26,467 bases of DNA, taken from Bacillota bacterium (lineage in GTDB: Bacteria; Bacillota; Bacilli; Bacillales_B; DSM-18226). Every line of letters starts with the position of its first letter. Positions within the stretch are counted from its first letter, which is position 1. The DNA lies in assembly GCA_030705665.1 (NCBI GenBank), contig JAUZQA010000005.1, positions 1-26,467 on the forward strand. The letters run 5' to 3'. Position numbers and translations under genes: made by a program. Positions 1 to 7,582 of this stretch are shown here, one piece after another. The notes beneath the pieces are model-generated. The model searched no databases. It was not told the DNA's origin and was given only the letters and a program-made list of their open reading frames with translations.

Positions 1-177
1 TGGCATTGCACAGCCTATAATTAAGTCATCTAGTATTCCTTCGTAATTTCCTGCCCGTTTCAAGGTTTCTTTCACTACGAGTGCTCCCAAATCATCAGGC
101 CGAACACTGGCTAATGCACCTTTTTTTGCTTTCCCCACAGGCGTTCTTGCACCCGCGACAATGACCGCTTCTCTCAT
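1..177 (-). CDS. fadA: Acetyl-CoA acyltransferase (3-ketoacyl-CoA thiolase), N-terminal fragment
   Basis: The first 59 codons of a thiolase read leftward and leave the window at base 1. The start MREAVIVAGARTPVGKAKKG is the classic thiolase N-terminus, with the VAGARTPVG block. The family cleaves 3-ketoacyl-CoA with CoA in the last step of beta-oxidation; its catalytic Cys and His-Cys motifs would lie outside the window. The ATG at 177 follows an AGAGGG-type SD. It lies 159 bp downstream of fadN on the same strand, matching the fadN-fadA-fadE order of Bacillus subtilis. The gap is filled by a phased repeat cluster rather than a clear promoter, so co-transcription with fadN under FadR is the likely arrangement. 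Confidence 0.9.
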   Translation of the reverse strand, partial: MREAVIVAGARTPVGKAKKGALASVRPDDLGALVVKETLKRAGNYEGILDDLIIGCAMP

Positions 178-231
178 CTCGTTCCCTCTCTTTCTCTAGC
201 AAACTAGTAAAAGTGACCTTGTTGGCAATGA

Positions 232-324
232 TTTCGCCGAATACACCTATTTTTTCGCCGAAATTAAAATTATTTCGCCAAAAGCGCCAACTTTTTCGCC
301 AAAACTATCATTTATTTCGCCAAA
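232..324. repeat. Five direct repeats of TTTCGCCRAA at 20-21 bp spacing
   Basis: The decamer TTTCGCCGAA or TTTCGCCAAA starts at 232, 253, 273, 294 and 315, giving spacings of 21, 20, 21 and 21 bp, about two helical turns. The core is identical apart from G or A at position 8; the intervening A/T-rich bases are not conserved. A further partial GCGCCAA sits near 284. The cluster fills the fadN-fadA gap. Read with the genes it is TTTGGCGAAA. It could be a protein-binding array or a simple intergenic repeat. Confidence 0.8.
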
Positions 325-336
325 CCCAATTTAGAG

Positions 337-2721
337 TTAATTTCGGAGCGGTTTCCCTTTCAAAAGCATATGCTGCATCCGTTGCTGTGTTTTCAGTTCA
401 CCCACTAAACTTAAAAATGCCTCTCTTTCCAAATCGAGCAAATATTGTTCGTCTACTTCTGTTCCATATGGAACATTCCCGCCTGCTAGTACGAATGCCA
501 GTTTTTTCGCAATCTTTAAATCATACTCAGAAATATATCCAGATAAGAACATTGCTTGAGCCCCTAGCATTAATGTTGCATAACCGGGTTCCCCGACGAC
601 CGGTATTTTTCTACGGATCCTCGGCTTATAGCCTTTTTCATGCAGTGTAAGCACAGCATGCTTCGCATCATATAATAAGTGGTCACCATTTACACTGATT
701 CCATCCGCCAAGCCCAAAAAGTTATTTTCGCGCGCTTCTTCAGCAGAGGTGGATACCTTTGCCAAGGCAATCGTTTCAAACACCTTATTGGCAACCTTTT
801 GCAGATCAACTTCCACACCGTTTGGAATCCTTTCTAAATGTTTAAGATACAGCTCCTTGTTTCCGCCGCCGCCTGGAATGACACCAACACCGGTTTCAAC
901 AAGTCCCATATACGTTTCCGATGCTGCCTGAATATAGGAAGCTGGCAGGCAAACCTCTGCACCACCGCCCAAAGTCATTGCAAAAGGCGCGGCCACCACA
1001 GGCTTTGAACTGTACTTAATTTTCATCATGGCCTGCTGAAAATGTCGGACAACTAGTTCAAGCTCGAAGATATTATCATCCTGTGCCTCCATTAAAATCA
1101 TTCCAAGATTGGCACCAACGCAGAAGTTTTTCCCCTGATTGCCAATCACAAGCCCTTTGTAGTGCTTTTCCACTTCATCAACTGCAAAATTGATCATTTG
1201 AATAATGTCTAAACCGATGGCATTATTCGGCGAGTGGAATTCAAGCAGGGCTACTCCATCCCCAAGGTCGATAAGGCTTGCACCGCTGTTCTTTTTAATT
1301 ACCCCTTTTTGACTTTTCAATTGTTGAAGATTGATACATTTTGGATTCGTTTCAACAGGTTTGTATTCTCCATTTTGGTAAAAATAAAGCTTGCCCTGGT
1401 CCTCCTTGTAAAACGAGGTAAACCCTTTTTCAAGCATTTCCGATATCCAATTTGGTATTTCCTCTCCAAGCTCCTTCATTCGCCAATAGGACTTTTCGAG
1501 GCCAATGGCATCCCATGTTTCAAATGGACCCATTTCCCAGCCAAAGCCCCATTTCATCGCACGATCTATGGCCACCAAATCATCTGCAATTGTTCCTAAA
1601 AGTGCAGCAGAATAACGAAGAACTGGGCTGAAGATATTCCATAACAGGTTACTTGCCCGATCCTCGGCATAGATGAGCGCTTTCAATTTATTAGAAAGAC
1701 CTTTCACCTGCTTACTGCCCTCTATTGCCTGTGTTTTCAACTTTTTCCGCGGCCCATATTCTAATGTATGTGGATCAAGTTCAAGAATTTCTTTTCCTTT
1801 TTTTAAAAAGAACCCTTGCCCTGTCTTACTTCCCAGCCAGCCTTTTTCAAGCATGTTTTCCATAAATTTCGGCACTTCAAATACGTCTTTTTCCTTACCG
1901 GCAACCTGCTGATAGACATTTCTTGCTACATGGATGAACGTATCAAGCCCAACCACATCAAGAGTTCGAAATGTAGCACTTTTTGGACGGCCAATAAGCG
2001 GTCCAGTAATTGAATCCACCTCACCGACGCTGAATCCTCCATCAAGCATTTCCCTTAGAGTCACCATCAAGCCGTAAGTCCCAATCCGATTGGCAATAAA
2101 GTTTGGTGTATCTTTAGCAATAACTACACCTTTTCCAAGAACATCCTCACCAAACGTTTTCATGAAGGTCACCACTTCAGATGATGTGTATGATGTTGGA
2201 ATAATCTCCAGCAATTTAAGGTATCGGGGCGGATTGAAAAAATGGGTCCCCAAAAAATGCTTTTGAAAATCCTTCGATCTGCCTTCCACCATCGCTTCTA
2301 CTGAAATACCCGATGTATTTGAACTGATAATACTGCCAGGTTTGCGGAATTGATCTACCTTTTCAAAAACTTGTTTTTTTACTTCAAGCCTTTCAACAAC
2401 TACTTCAATGATCCAATCAACTTCGTTTAATCTCGTGATATCGTCTTCTAAATTTCCTACTTCAATCAGGCTAAGATTTCTTTTGACTGTTAAGGGAGCC
2501 GGTTTCTGCTTCTCCAAACTTTTCAAAGCTCGTGTGCTGATGCGATTACGCACGCTTTTGTCAGAAAGGGTTAATCCCAATGCTTTTTCTTCATCTGTTA
2601 AATCTGTAGGAACAATATCGAGCAACAATGTTGGAATTCCTATATTAGCTAAGTGTGCAGCAATTCCAGACCCCATAACTCCCGATCCTAAAACAGCAGC
2701 TTTCCGAATCGATTGGATCAA
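337..2721 (-). CDS. fadN: 3-hydroxyacyl-CoA dehydrogenase / enoyl-CoA hydratase FadN
   Basis: This is the multifunctional beta-oxidation enzyme that hydrates enoyl-CoA and oxidises 3-hydroxyacyl-CoA with NAD. At 794 residues it is close to the B. subtilis protein. The Rossmann motif GSGVMGSG is at residues 12-19. The HFFNPP segment of 3-hydroxyacyl-CoA dehydrogenases follows near residue 157. A crotonase-fold domain occupies roughly residues 480-690, with GGGAEVCLPASY and the glycine-rich PGGGG segment. The start is a TTG at 2719-2721 behind GGAGGAGGAG; no ATG fits better. A sigma-A type promoter and a FadR operator lie directly upstream. fadA follows on the same strand, so this is the first gene of a fad operon. 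Confidence 0.95.
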   Translation of the reverse strand: MIQSIRKAAVLGSGVMGSGIAAHLANIGIPTLLLDIVPTDLTDEEKALGLTLSDKSVRNRISTRALKSLEKQKPAPLTVKRNLSLIEVGNLEDDITRLNEVDWIIEVVVERLEVKKQVFEKVDQFRKPGSIISSNTSGISVEAMVEGRSKDFQKHFLGTHFFNPPRYLKLLEIIPTSYTSSEVVTFMKTFGEDVLGKGVVIAKDTPNFIANRIGTYGLMVTLREMLDGGFSVGEVDSITGPLIGRPKSATFRTLDVVGLDTFIHVARNVYQQVAGKEKDVFEVPKFMENMLEKGWLGSKTGQGFFLKKGKEILELDPHTLEYGPRKKLKTQAIEGSKQVKGLSNKLKALIYAEDRASNLLWNIFSPVLRYSAALLGTIADDLVAIDRAMKWGFGWEMGPFETWDAIGLEKSYWRMKELGEEIPNWISEMLEKGFTSFYKEDQGKLYFYQNGEYKPVETNPKCINLQQLKSQKGVIKKNSGASLIDLGDGVALLEFHSPNNAIGLDIIQMINFAVDEVEKHYKGLVIGNQGKNFCVGANLGMILMEAQDDNIFELELVVRHFQQAMMKIKYSSKPVVAAPFAMTLGGGAEVCLPASYIQAASETYMGLVETGVGVIPGGGGNKELYLKHLERIPNGVEVDLQKVANKVFETIALAKVSTSAEEARENNFLGLADGISVNGDHLLYDAKHAVLTLHEKGYKPRIRRKIPVVGEPGYATLMLGAQAMFLSGYISEYDLKIAKKLAFVLAGGNVPYGTEVDEQYLLDLEREAFLSLVGELKTQQRMQHMLLKGKPLRN

Positions 2722-2740
2722 ATCTTCTCCTCCTCCACTT

Positions 2741-2758
2741 TGAATGAATACTCATTCA
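2741..2758. promoter_or_regulatory. FadR operator
   Basis: The 18-mer TGAATGAATACTCATTCA is an inverted repeat. It matches at every fixed position the B. subtilis FadR consensus as I recall it (TGAATGANTANTCATTCA). It lies between the fadN promoter and the fadN SD, just after the expected transcription start, a position suited to repression. Long-chain acyl-CoA would relieve FadR binding. Confidence 0.9.
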
Positions 2759-2774
2759 TTTTCTAGTCACTATA

Positions 2775-2803
2775 AATATAAAATATTTTAAATATTTCTG
2801 CAA
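2775..2803 (-). promoter_or_regulatory. Sigma-A type promoter of fadN
   Basis: Read on the minus strand, TTGCAG (2803-2798) and TATATT (2780-2775) are separated by 17 bp of A/T-rich DNA. Transcription would begin about 10 bp before the FadR operator. Confidence 0.65.
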
Positions 2804-2894
2804 TTAAAACGTAACAATGGGGAATAAGTTTTCTTTCACTGATATATCATATGAAGCACTTTCAATGGGTATTCTATTTTTTGAGGTGATAAAA

Positions 2895-3029
2895 ATGGCA
2901 AGAGTAAAAAAAGACCCATCAACAGCTGGTGTGAGTGCAGCAAGTGTAAAAGGCAATGCCGGCCCAACTGTTGAAGGCGACGGCGGCGGCAAAAGAAACA
3001 GCCAAAATAATCAATATAAAAAAAAGTAA
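2895..3029 (+). CDS. yuzL: YuzL family small protein
   Basis: A 44-residue basic protein, MARVKKDPSTAGVSAASVKG at its start, rich in Gly, Lys and Asn and ending in three lysines. The GNAGPTVEGDGG segment is what I recognise from the YuzL-like family of Bacillaceae, whose function is unknown. The SD GAGGTGAT precedes the ATG at 2895. A longer reading frame begins at 2817 but lacks an SD and adds unrelated residues, so I chose the later start. In B. subtilis yuzL also lies between fadN and fadM. Here it is transcribed against both neighbours and ends in its own hairpin. It has no membrane segment or cysteine. Confidence 0.8.
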   Translation: MARVKKDPSTAGVSAASVKGNAGPTVEGDGGGKRNSQNNQYKKK

Positions 3030-3037
3030 AAAAATGG

Positions 3038-3066
3038 CCCCTCCTGTACAAAGAGGGGTTTATAAC
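3038..3066. terminator. Hairpin terminator between yuzL and fadM
   Basis: CCCCTC (3038-3043) pairs with GAGGGG (3053-3058) around a 9-nt loop. A T-rich stretch follows on both strands (TTTAT on +; CCATTTTTTTAC on -), so it could serve both convergent genes. Confidence 0.7.
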
Positions 3067-3070
3067 AGCC

Positions 3071-3988
3071 TTATTTTTTGAAAATCCCTTTTAAAACAAA
3101 AGCCACGTTTGCAGGACGTTCGGCTAGACGGCGCATAAAATATCCGTACCAATCTGTGCCAAAAGGAACGTAGACCCTCATTTTATAACCTTCTTTTACC
3201 AATTGAAGCTGCCGCTCGGGACGAATTCCATAAAGCATTTGAAACTCAAACTGATCACTTGGAATTTGGTGAATCTCCACAAGCTCTTTGGTATACTCAA
3301 TGATTCTTTCATCGTGTGTGGCAATCGCAGTAAAATTCCCATTTACTAAATGCTTTTCAATAATCTTCTTGAAATTTTCATCCACGTCTTTCTTTTCGGG
3401 AAAAGCAACATCAACGGATTCCTTGTAAGCCCCCTTCACGAGACGCAGACTCGCTGCATATTCATTTAAATCCTCGATATCACTCATCGTACGAAATAAA
3501 TAAGCTTGTAACACTGTACCAATATGATCATATTCCAATCTAAGAGTTTTAAAGATATCGACTGTTTTTTGACAGCGCGTAAAATCCTCCATATCAATAG
3601 TTATAAAAACATTATTTTCTTTTGCCGCATCAAGAATCCTCCGCATATTTTTCATAACAAGCTCTTCAGAGAAATCAAGCCCTAAAGCGGTCAACTTTAC
3701 TGAAACCTGTGATGACAGCTTTAACGAACCAATCTGCTTAATCACATCAAGGGTGAGCTCAGTCGTTTGAACTGCCTCTTCCCTGCTGTCAACGAATTCA
3801 CCTAAATAATCAAGGGTGACGTCCAAACCCTTCTGATTAAGGCCTTTAATAACCTCTATTACTTGGTCTGTTGTCTCCCCGGCAACAAATCGTGTTGCAC
3901 CAAAACGTAATCCATATTTTTTTGCGAGCTTTATCAGCATTTTATTTGTAGACAAAAAAAGGAAAAAGTTCTTTATCGCCTGCCCCAT
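3071..3988 (-). CDS. fadM: Proline dehydrogenase
   Basis: FAD-dependent oxidation of proline to pyrroline-5-carboxylate. The 305-residue length fits monofunctional Bacillus PRODH. The C-terminal half carries family blocks: YGIRPERQLQLV, then RVYVPFGTDWYGYFMRRLAERPAN, where the RRLAERPAN arginines bind the substrate carboxylate. The reading frame is open 10 codons further upstream, but AAAGGAGG lies 7 bp before the ATG at 3988, which decides the start. It is called fadM/yusM in B. subtilis for its place beside fadN. A strong inverted repeat (4012-4043) sits just upstream. No P5C dehydrogenase gene is nearby. Confidence 0.92.
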   Translation of the reverse strand: MGQAIKNFFLFLSTNKMLIKLAKKYGLRFGATRFVAGETTDQVIEVIKGLNQKGLDVTLDYLGEFVDSREEAVQTTELTLDVIKQIGSLKLSSQVSVKLTALGLDFSEELVMKNMRRILDAAKENNVFITIDMEDFTRCQKTVDIFKTLRLEYDHIGTVLQAYLFRTMSDIEDLNEYAASLRLVKGAYKESVDVAFPEKKDVDENFKKIIEKHLVNGNFTAIATHDERIIEYTKELVEIHQIPSDQFEFQMLYGIRPERQLQLVKEGYKMRVYVPFGTDWYGYFMRRLAERPANVAFVLKGIFKK

Positions 3989-4011
3989 TTTGCTTCCTCC
4001 TTTTGTAAACG

Positions 4012-4043
4012 GTATCAATATAAGATATGCTTATTTTTGATAC
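4012..4043. promoter_or_regulatory. Inverted repeat upstream of fadM, possible operator
   Basis: GTATCAATATAAG (4012-4024) and CTTATTTTTGATAC (4030-4043) form a near-perfect inverted repeat around a 5-nt centre. It begins 24 bp before the fadM start codon. It could be a repressor site or a leader stem; the regulator is unknown. Confidence 0.45.
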
Positions 4044-4134
4044 ACTCGATGTTTTATAAATAAAAATTTTAGAATTATTTTATCACTAATATTGTTTTTT
4101 GAATATAATCTAAAATTCACAATCTGTTGAACTA

Positions 4135-4194
4135 AGAAAAGCGGAAGCACCCGTTTAGCGAAGTACACTGGTCGCTGGGCGCTGGAGCTAGACA
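4135..4194. repeat. Short copy of a Bacillaceae dispersed intergenic repeat
   Basis: The stretch begins AGAAAAGCGGAAGCACCCG and ends GGGCGCTGGAGCTAGACA. I recognise these two ends from a frequent intergenic repeat of Bacillaceae genomes in which longer, foldable middle parts occur. This copy is about 60 bp, so the middle looks deleted. Identity rests on memory, not on a search. Confidence 0.55.
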
Positions 4195-4200
4195 TTATAA

Positions 4201-4229
4201 AAAAAGCGGTACCAGCTGGTCCGCTTTTT
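4201..4229. terminator. Bidirectional hairpin terminator of the rodA-DUF2573 unit
   Basis: AAAAAGCGG and CCGCTTTTT enclose a further ACCAGCTGGT self-complementary core, giving a long stem flanked by A and T runs. It overlaps the stop codon of the DUF2573 gene on the minus strand. Confidence 0.75.
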
Positions 4230-4479
4230 ACTTTAATCTTGATTTTCGATGCTGTTCATTTAAAGCTTTTACTTCATTCATAATTTCGAATAGTTGGTTC
4301 TTTGCCTCAGGATACAAGCCGTTCCAATGCTTGGCAAGAGCCGGCATTGTTTTAGCAATATGGCTATAGAGAGCATAAAGCTTTACCTTTTCTTTCGTAT
4401 TGTCATCATTAGTACCAACAAGAAGCTCACTATACTTTTCTAATAAAGCATCAAATTGCTGCATAAATTCTTTTTCCAT
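4228..4479 (-). CDS. DUF2573 (YusU-like) family protein
   Basis: An 83-residue soluble, largely helical protein of unknown function. The pattern EKVKLYALYSHIAKTMPALAKHWNGLYPEAK followed by EVKALNEQHRK is what I recall for the DUF2573/YusU family. It has no signal peptide, cysteine or metal-binding cluster. The ATG at 4479 follows an AAGGAAGGTG SD. It starts 41 bp after the rodA-type gene on the same strand and ends inside a terminator, so the two probably form one operon. The family assignment is a pattern match from memory and could be wrong. Confidence 0.7.
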   Translation of the reverse strand: MEKEFMQQFDALLEKYSELLVGTNDDNTKEKVKLYALYSHIAKTMPALAKHWNGLYPEAKNQLFEIMNEVKALNEQHRKSRLK

Positions 4480-4520
4480 CTAAAACACCTTCCTTAAAAA
4501 GCGAAGAGGTTCCCTCGCCA

Positions 4521-5702
4521 TTATCCATCAGTGGAGAACATGTACTTTTTGTAATGATAGCGAATCGAAAAAATCAGCCCAACTCCAAGCATATTTCCCA
4601 TTAACGAGCTTCCGCCATAACTAACAAACGGCAGCGGAATACCGGTAATTGGCAGAAGTCCAATTGTCATACCGATATTTTGGAAAACGTGGAAGGTAAT
4701 CATGCTAATAACACCTACGCACAGATAGGTATAAAAGTTGTTTTTCGTTTCCATCCCAACTTTTGTAATATGGTAAATAAGCAAGAAAAATATACTAATT
4801 AAAACACTTGACCCGACAAAACCAAATTCTTCGCCAACCACACTAAAGATAAAATCTGTTTGGCTCTCTGGCATGTAAATATCGCGATTTCCATAGCCCT
4901 TCCCGGATGTTTCCCCTGAACCGATTGACATTAGCGACTGGGTCAGCTGGTACCCTTCTGAACTTTGGTAATTGTAGGGGTCGAGCCATGAATAAATTCG
5001 GCCAAATTGATACTGCTTAACACCTAAATATTTTTCTAACAAAGACGGCTGTACCAAGACAAAGTAAAAGATGATCCCGATCAATGCCCCCCCGCAAACA
5101 AATATCGGCAGAAGTATTTTCCAGGAAACACCTGAAATAAATATCATTCCCAGCATAATCGCAAGAAAGACAAGGGAGGTCCCAAGGTCTGGCTGCAGCA
5201 TAATCAAGCCGATAGGTATGATGGTCGTGATACCCATCTTAATCAGGAGCCAAAAGTCAGTTTGTATCGTTTTGACGGGATTTTTCAAATGATGGTCTTC
5301 TATTAATTTTGCCAGAGCTAAAATAAGAAAAATTTTAACAAATTCGGACGGCTGCAGGGACCCCAATGCCGGTACCTTAAACCAGCTTTTTGCACCATTA
5401 ATATGCGGCGCAATACTTTCTGGTGCCACCCTTACCAAAATCAACAAAAATAAGCCAAATCCGTAAGCATACCAAGTGAGTTTTTTTAATTGATCCGAAT
5501 CCAGCGTAATCACACTGGCAATAATCCCCGCGCCAATCCCATACCAAACAATCTGCTTAACTAAGAAATTCTCTTTATACTGACCGGTCGTCTGGGCACT
5601 GTATATTGCCAAGCAGCTAATGATGAACAAGAGTAATAAAGTAAATACTAGATTATAATCCAGCTTTGTAGAATTATTTTTATCTGAAGTCACGCCATTC
5701 AT
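4521..5702 (-). CDS. rodA: SEDS family glycosyltransferase, RodA type
   Basis: Polytopic SEDS peptidoglycan polymerase of 393 residues, the length of B. subtilis RodA, with about ten membrane segments. Typical blocks are GAKSWF (104-109), LQPSEFVKI (116-124), LQPDLGTS (169-176), PESQTDFIFSVVGEEFG with Asp283 as the probable catalytic residue, and PITGIPLPFVSYGGSS near the end. RodA elongates glycan strands from lipid II with a class B PBP. The ATG at 5702 lies only one base after AAAGGAGA, so the in-frame GTG at 5693 may be the real start. FtsW/SpoVE paralogs are less likely because the GAKSWF and PESIAP segments read RodA-like. Bacillaceae can carry several copies, so this may not be the housekeeping one. 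Confidence 0.88.
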   Translation of the reverse strand: MNGVTSDKNNSTKLDYNLVFTLLLLFIISCLAIYSAQTTGQYKENFLVKQIVWYGIGAGIIASVITLDSDQLKKLTWYAYGFGLFLLILVRVAPESIAPHINGAKSWFKVPALGSLQPSEFVKIFLILALAKLIEDHHLKNPVKTIQTDFWLLIKMGITTIIPIGLIMLQPDLGTSLVFLAIMLGMIFISGVSWKILLPIFVCGGALIGIIFYFVLVQPSLLEKYLGVKQYQFGRIYSWLDPYNYQSSEGYQLTQSLMSIGSGETSGKGYGNRDIYMPESQTDFIFSVVGEEFGFVGSSVLISIFFLLIYHITKVGMETKNNFYTYLCVGVISMITFHVFQNIGMTIGLLPITGIPLPFVSYGGSSLMGNMLGVGLIFSIRYHYKKYMFSTDG

Positions 5703-5747
5703 TCTCCTTTAAATTAGAACCTGGAAAAGGAACCTGTACATTTCTTC

Positions 5748-5776
5748 ATTATATTTTTAATGAGCATAAATCACAA
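5748..5776 (-). promoter_or_regulatory. Sigma-A promoter of the rodA-type gene
   Basis: On the minus strand, TTGTGA (5776-5771), a 17-bp spacer and a perfect TATAAT (5753-5748). Transcription would start near 5741, giving a leader of about 40 nt. This is one of the best sigma-A matches in the window. Confidence 0.75.
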
Positions 5777-5807
5777 CTTTTATCTTACAATGGATTTAAT
5801 AAATCGA

Positions 5808-6596
5808 TTATCCTGTTATCCCATCGGCCCTTTTATCAAAATAAATTTGATTGACTTGATCTGCCATCCATGCGAGATTATTCGGCACCTGCGGCAGACC
5901 ATATCCAATATAAATGGGCGTTGTCACAAAGCGAGGTACAATTTTCGCATAGATATTTTCATTTAAATGATAAAAAAAGATATTATAGCTTGTTGATTTA
6001 AATGGAAAATGATGAAGAATGTAATGGGCTGCCGTTTGGATGTACTCTCCAAATTCTTGCGAATAGCCGACTTCCTCTTTCATTTGGACATTGAACTCAT
6101 AAAAACCAATTCGCGGCAAGGTAGATAAGCTAAAGCAGACCCCGTTCTTTTCCTTGATCACAATCCCTTTAAAATTCCCTTCCTCCAAATTTTCCCGGTA
6201 ATTAAGGTCATGCAATCCAATGATTTGCATATGTGGATGGGCAATCGTTCCCCCTGAAAAAGGTCCATAATTTTTGAAAAAGATCACCGATTCATAATGA
6301 CCGCTTTTCTCCATCTCGATCCAATGCTTTAAACCAAATTTAAGTAATTTATGTAAATGCTCATGTGGATACGTAGACAATTCAGCAGTACAATCATCTG
6401 TCTCAATGAGAACTGTTTGATAGGCATTTTCAAGGACAGGGTATTTATTTTTCAAAAAGATGATCGGACCTTCGACTGCGAGAATATCTGTCAGTTGATC
6501 CCTGGCACAAAAGGGGCATGGCGTTTCCTTGTTGCGGATACTTTCTGGTTTTTGAACACCTATTGATGTATTGAAATACAAGTGTCGATTTCTCAA
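5808..6596 (-). CDS. DUF4931 / GalT-like HIT superfamily protein
   Basis: A 262-residue relative of galactose-1-phosphate uridylyltransferase; its substrate is unknown. A CPFC pair lies near the N-terminus (a likely half of a zinc site), followed by the segment PIIFLKNKYPVLE typical of GalT folds. The HIT motif is GGTIAHPHMQI, where the second His would be the nucleotidylated residue. The frame is open to an ATG at 6647 with no good SD. GAGGGG lies 6 bp before a TTG at 6596, and the family starts close to the RNRHLYFNTSIG segment, so I prefer the TTG. A full GalT is longer, and no galactose genes are nearby, so a role in the Leloir pathway is not supported. It is divergent from uppP. Confidence 0.78.
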   Translation of the reverse strand: MRNRHLYFNTSIGVQKPESIRNKETPCPFCARDQLTDILAVEGPIIFLKNKYPVLENAYQTVLIETDDCTAELSTYPHEHLHKLLKFGLKHWIEMEKSGHYESVIFFKNYGPFSGGTIAHPHMQIIGLHDLNYRENLEEGNFKGIVIKEKNGVCFSLSTLPRIGFYEFNVQMKEEVGYSQEFGEYIQTAAHYILHHFPFKSTSYNIFFYHLNENIYAKIVPRFVTTPIYIGYGLPQVPNNLAWMADQVNQIYFDKRADGITG

Positions 6597-6641
6597 ATCT
6601 TTTCCCCTCTTCCATTGTATTACTCCTATTTTATGGCAGAT

Positions 6642-6680
6642 TTTCATTCTTTTACACTAATTTGATTCGAAATTAAATTT
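6642..6680 (+). promoter_or_regulatory. Possible sigma-A promoter of uppP
   Basis: In the 6597-6761 gap, TTTACA is followed after 17 bp by TAAATT on the + strand. The -35 is one mismatch and the -10 two mismatches from consensus, so this is a moderate candidate only. Confidence 0.4.
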
Positions 6681-6713
6681 TTTAGCTAGAAAACGAATGC
6701 CCATGAAGACAAG

Positions 6714-6725
6714 CCAATATATTGG
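6714..6725. promoter_or_regulatory. 12-bp perfect palindrome upstream of uppP
   Basis: CCAATATATTGG is perfectly self-complementary. It is flanked by GAATGC (6695-6700) and GCATTC (6731-6736), so two nested inverted repeats lie between the possible promoter and the SD of uppP. It could be an operator or an mRNA stem. Confidence 0.35.
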
Positions 6726-6761
6726 TAATAGCATTCATTATTTAAAAGGAAGAGGGTTGGC

Positions 6762-7544
6762 ATGCTTACAAAATTGGAGGCTTTAATATTAGGGATGATT
6801 CAGGGGTTAACAGAGTTTCTGCCAATTAGCAGCACGGGCCACCTTTATTTAGGAAGAAACCTGTTTGGCTTGCAGGAAGCAGGGCTAATGCTTGATACAA
6901 TGCTACATCTTGGCACGTTACTGGCCGTATTTGTTTTTTATAAGGAAGAATTGCTAAACATTATTAAAAACCCTTTTAGTAAACTAACGTATTTATTAAT
7001 TGTCGGAACGATTCCGGCTGTCGTCATCGGACTTCTTTTTAAAGACTTTTTCGATGAAATTTCCAAAACAGGTGTAACGATTGGCTGGGAGTTTTTATTT
7101 ACAGGGCTTTTTCTTTGGTTTGCGGATTCCATTAAGAACGGCTATAAAAAGATGGATCAAATAAGTTATAAAGATGCTTTTATTATCGGGACTTTTCAAG
7201 CAGCGGCCATCTTCCCCGCTGTTTCACGCTCTGGTTTAACGATTGTTGCCGCCCTTTGGAGAAAGCTGGACAGAGAAACGGCCGCCTATTTTTCCTTTTT
7301 ATTATCCACACCCGCCATTGCTGGGGCAGTTGTCCTTCAATCAGTTGACCTATTCAGCGGCCAGGGCGAGGAAATTACTTTGTCTGCTTTGCTGGTGGGA
7401 GTCGTCTCCTCGGCTCTCTTCGGATATGTTGCCGTCCGATGGATGGTAAACTATTTAAAAAAACATTCCTTAAAACCCTTTGCTGTTTATGTTTGGCTGC
7501 TCGGTTTCATCGTGCTTTTTATCCAGTTTACTGGAAAGCTCTAA
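6762..7544 (+). CDS. uppP: Undecaprenyl-diphosphatase UppP/BacA
   Basis: Integral membrane phosphatase that converts undecaprenyl diphosphate to the monophosphate, recycling the lipid carrier of cell wall synthesis; overproduction gives bacitracin resistance. The 260-residue protein has both family signatures: TEFLPISSTGHL (17-28), with the catalytic Glu18, and PAVSRSGLT (152-160), with Arg156. About seven to eight membrane segments are visible. An AAGGAAGAGGG SD precedes the ATG at 6762. It ends at a strong bidirectional terminator facing the MFS gene. It stands alone on its strand, near the RodA-type cell wall gene but not co-transcribed with it. Confidence 0.97.
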   Translation: MLTKLEALILGMIQGLTEFLPISSTGHLYLGRNLFGLQEAGLMLDTMLHLGTLLAVFVFYKEELLNIIKNPFSKLTYLLIVGTIPAVVIGLLFKDFFDEISKTGVTIGWEFLFTGLFLWFADSIKNGYKKMDQISYKDAFIIGTFQAAAIFPAVSRSGLTIVAALWRKLDRETAAYFSFLLSTPAIAGAVVLQSVDLFSGQGEEITLSALLVGVVSSALFGYVAVRWMVNYLKKHSLKPFAVYVWLLGFIVLFIQFTGKL

Positions 7545-7551
7545 AAGCAAA

Positions 7552-7580
7552 AACCCTGCTAAATGGCAGCAGGGTTTTTT
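7552..7580. terminator. Bidirectional terminator, uppP / MFS gene
   Basis: AACCCTGCT (7552-7560) pairs with AGCAGGGTT (7568-7576) around a 7-nt loop. TTTTTT follows on + and a T run follows on the minus strand, serving both convergent genes. Confidence 0.85.
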
Positions 7581-7582
7581 CA

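Noticed and set aside
213..650. A 145-codon open frame antisense to the fadN 3' end
   Set aside because: It has no SD, overlaps fadN and the phased repeats, and the protein is low in complexity with no recognisable pattern.
2408..2743. A 111-codon frame opposite the fadN N-terminus
   Set aside because: It is antisense to a certain gene, has no SD and runs into the FadR operator.
5808..6596. Calling the DUF4931 protein a true GalT
   Set aside because: It is shorter than GalT, and no galK, galE or other Leloir genes are adjacent; only the HIT motif and fold segments support kinship.
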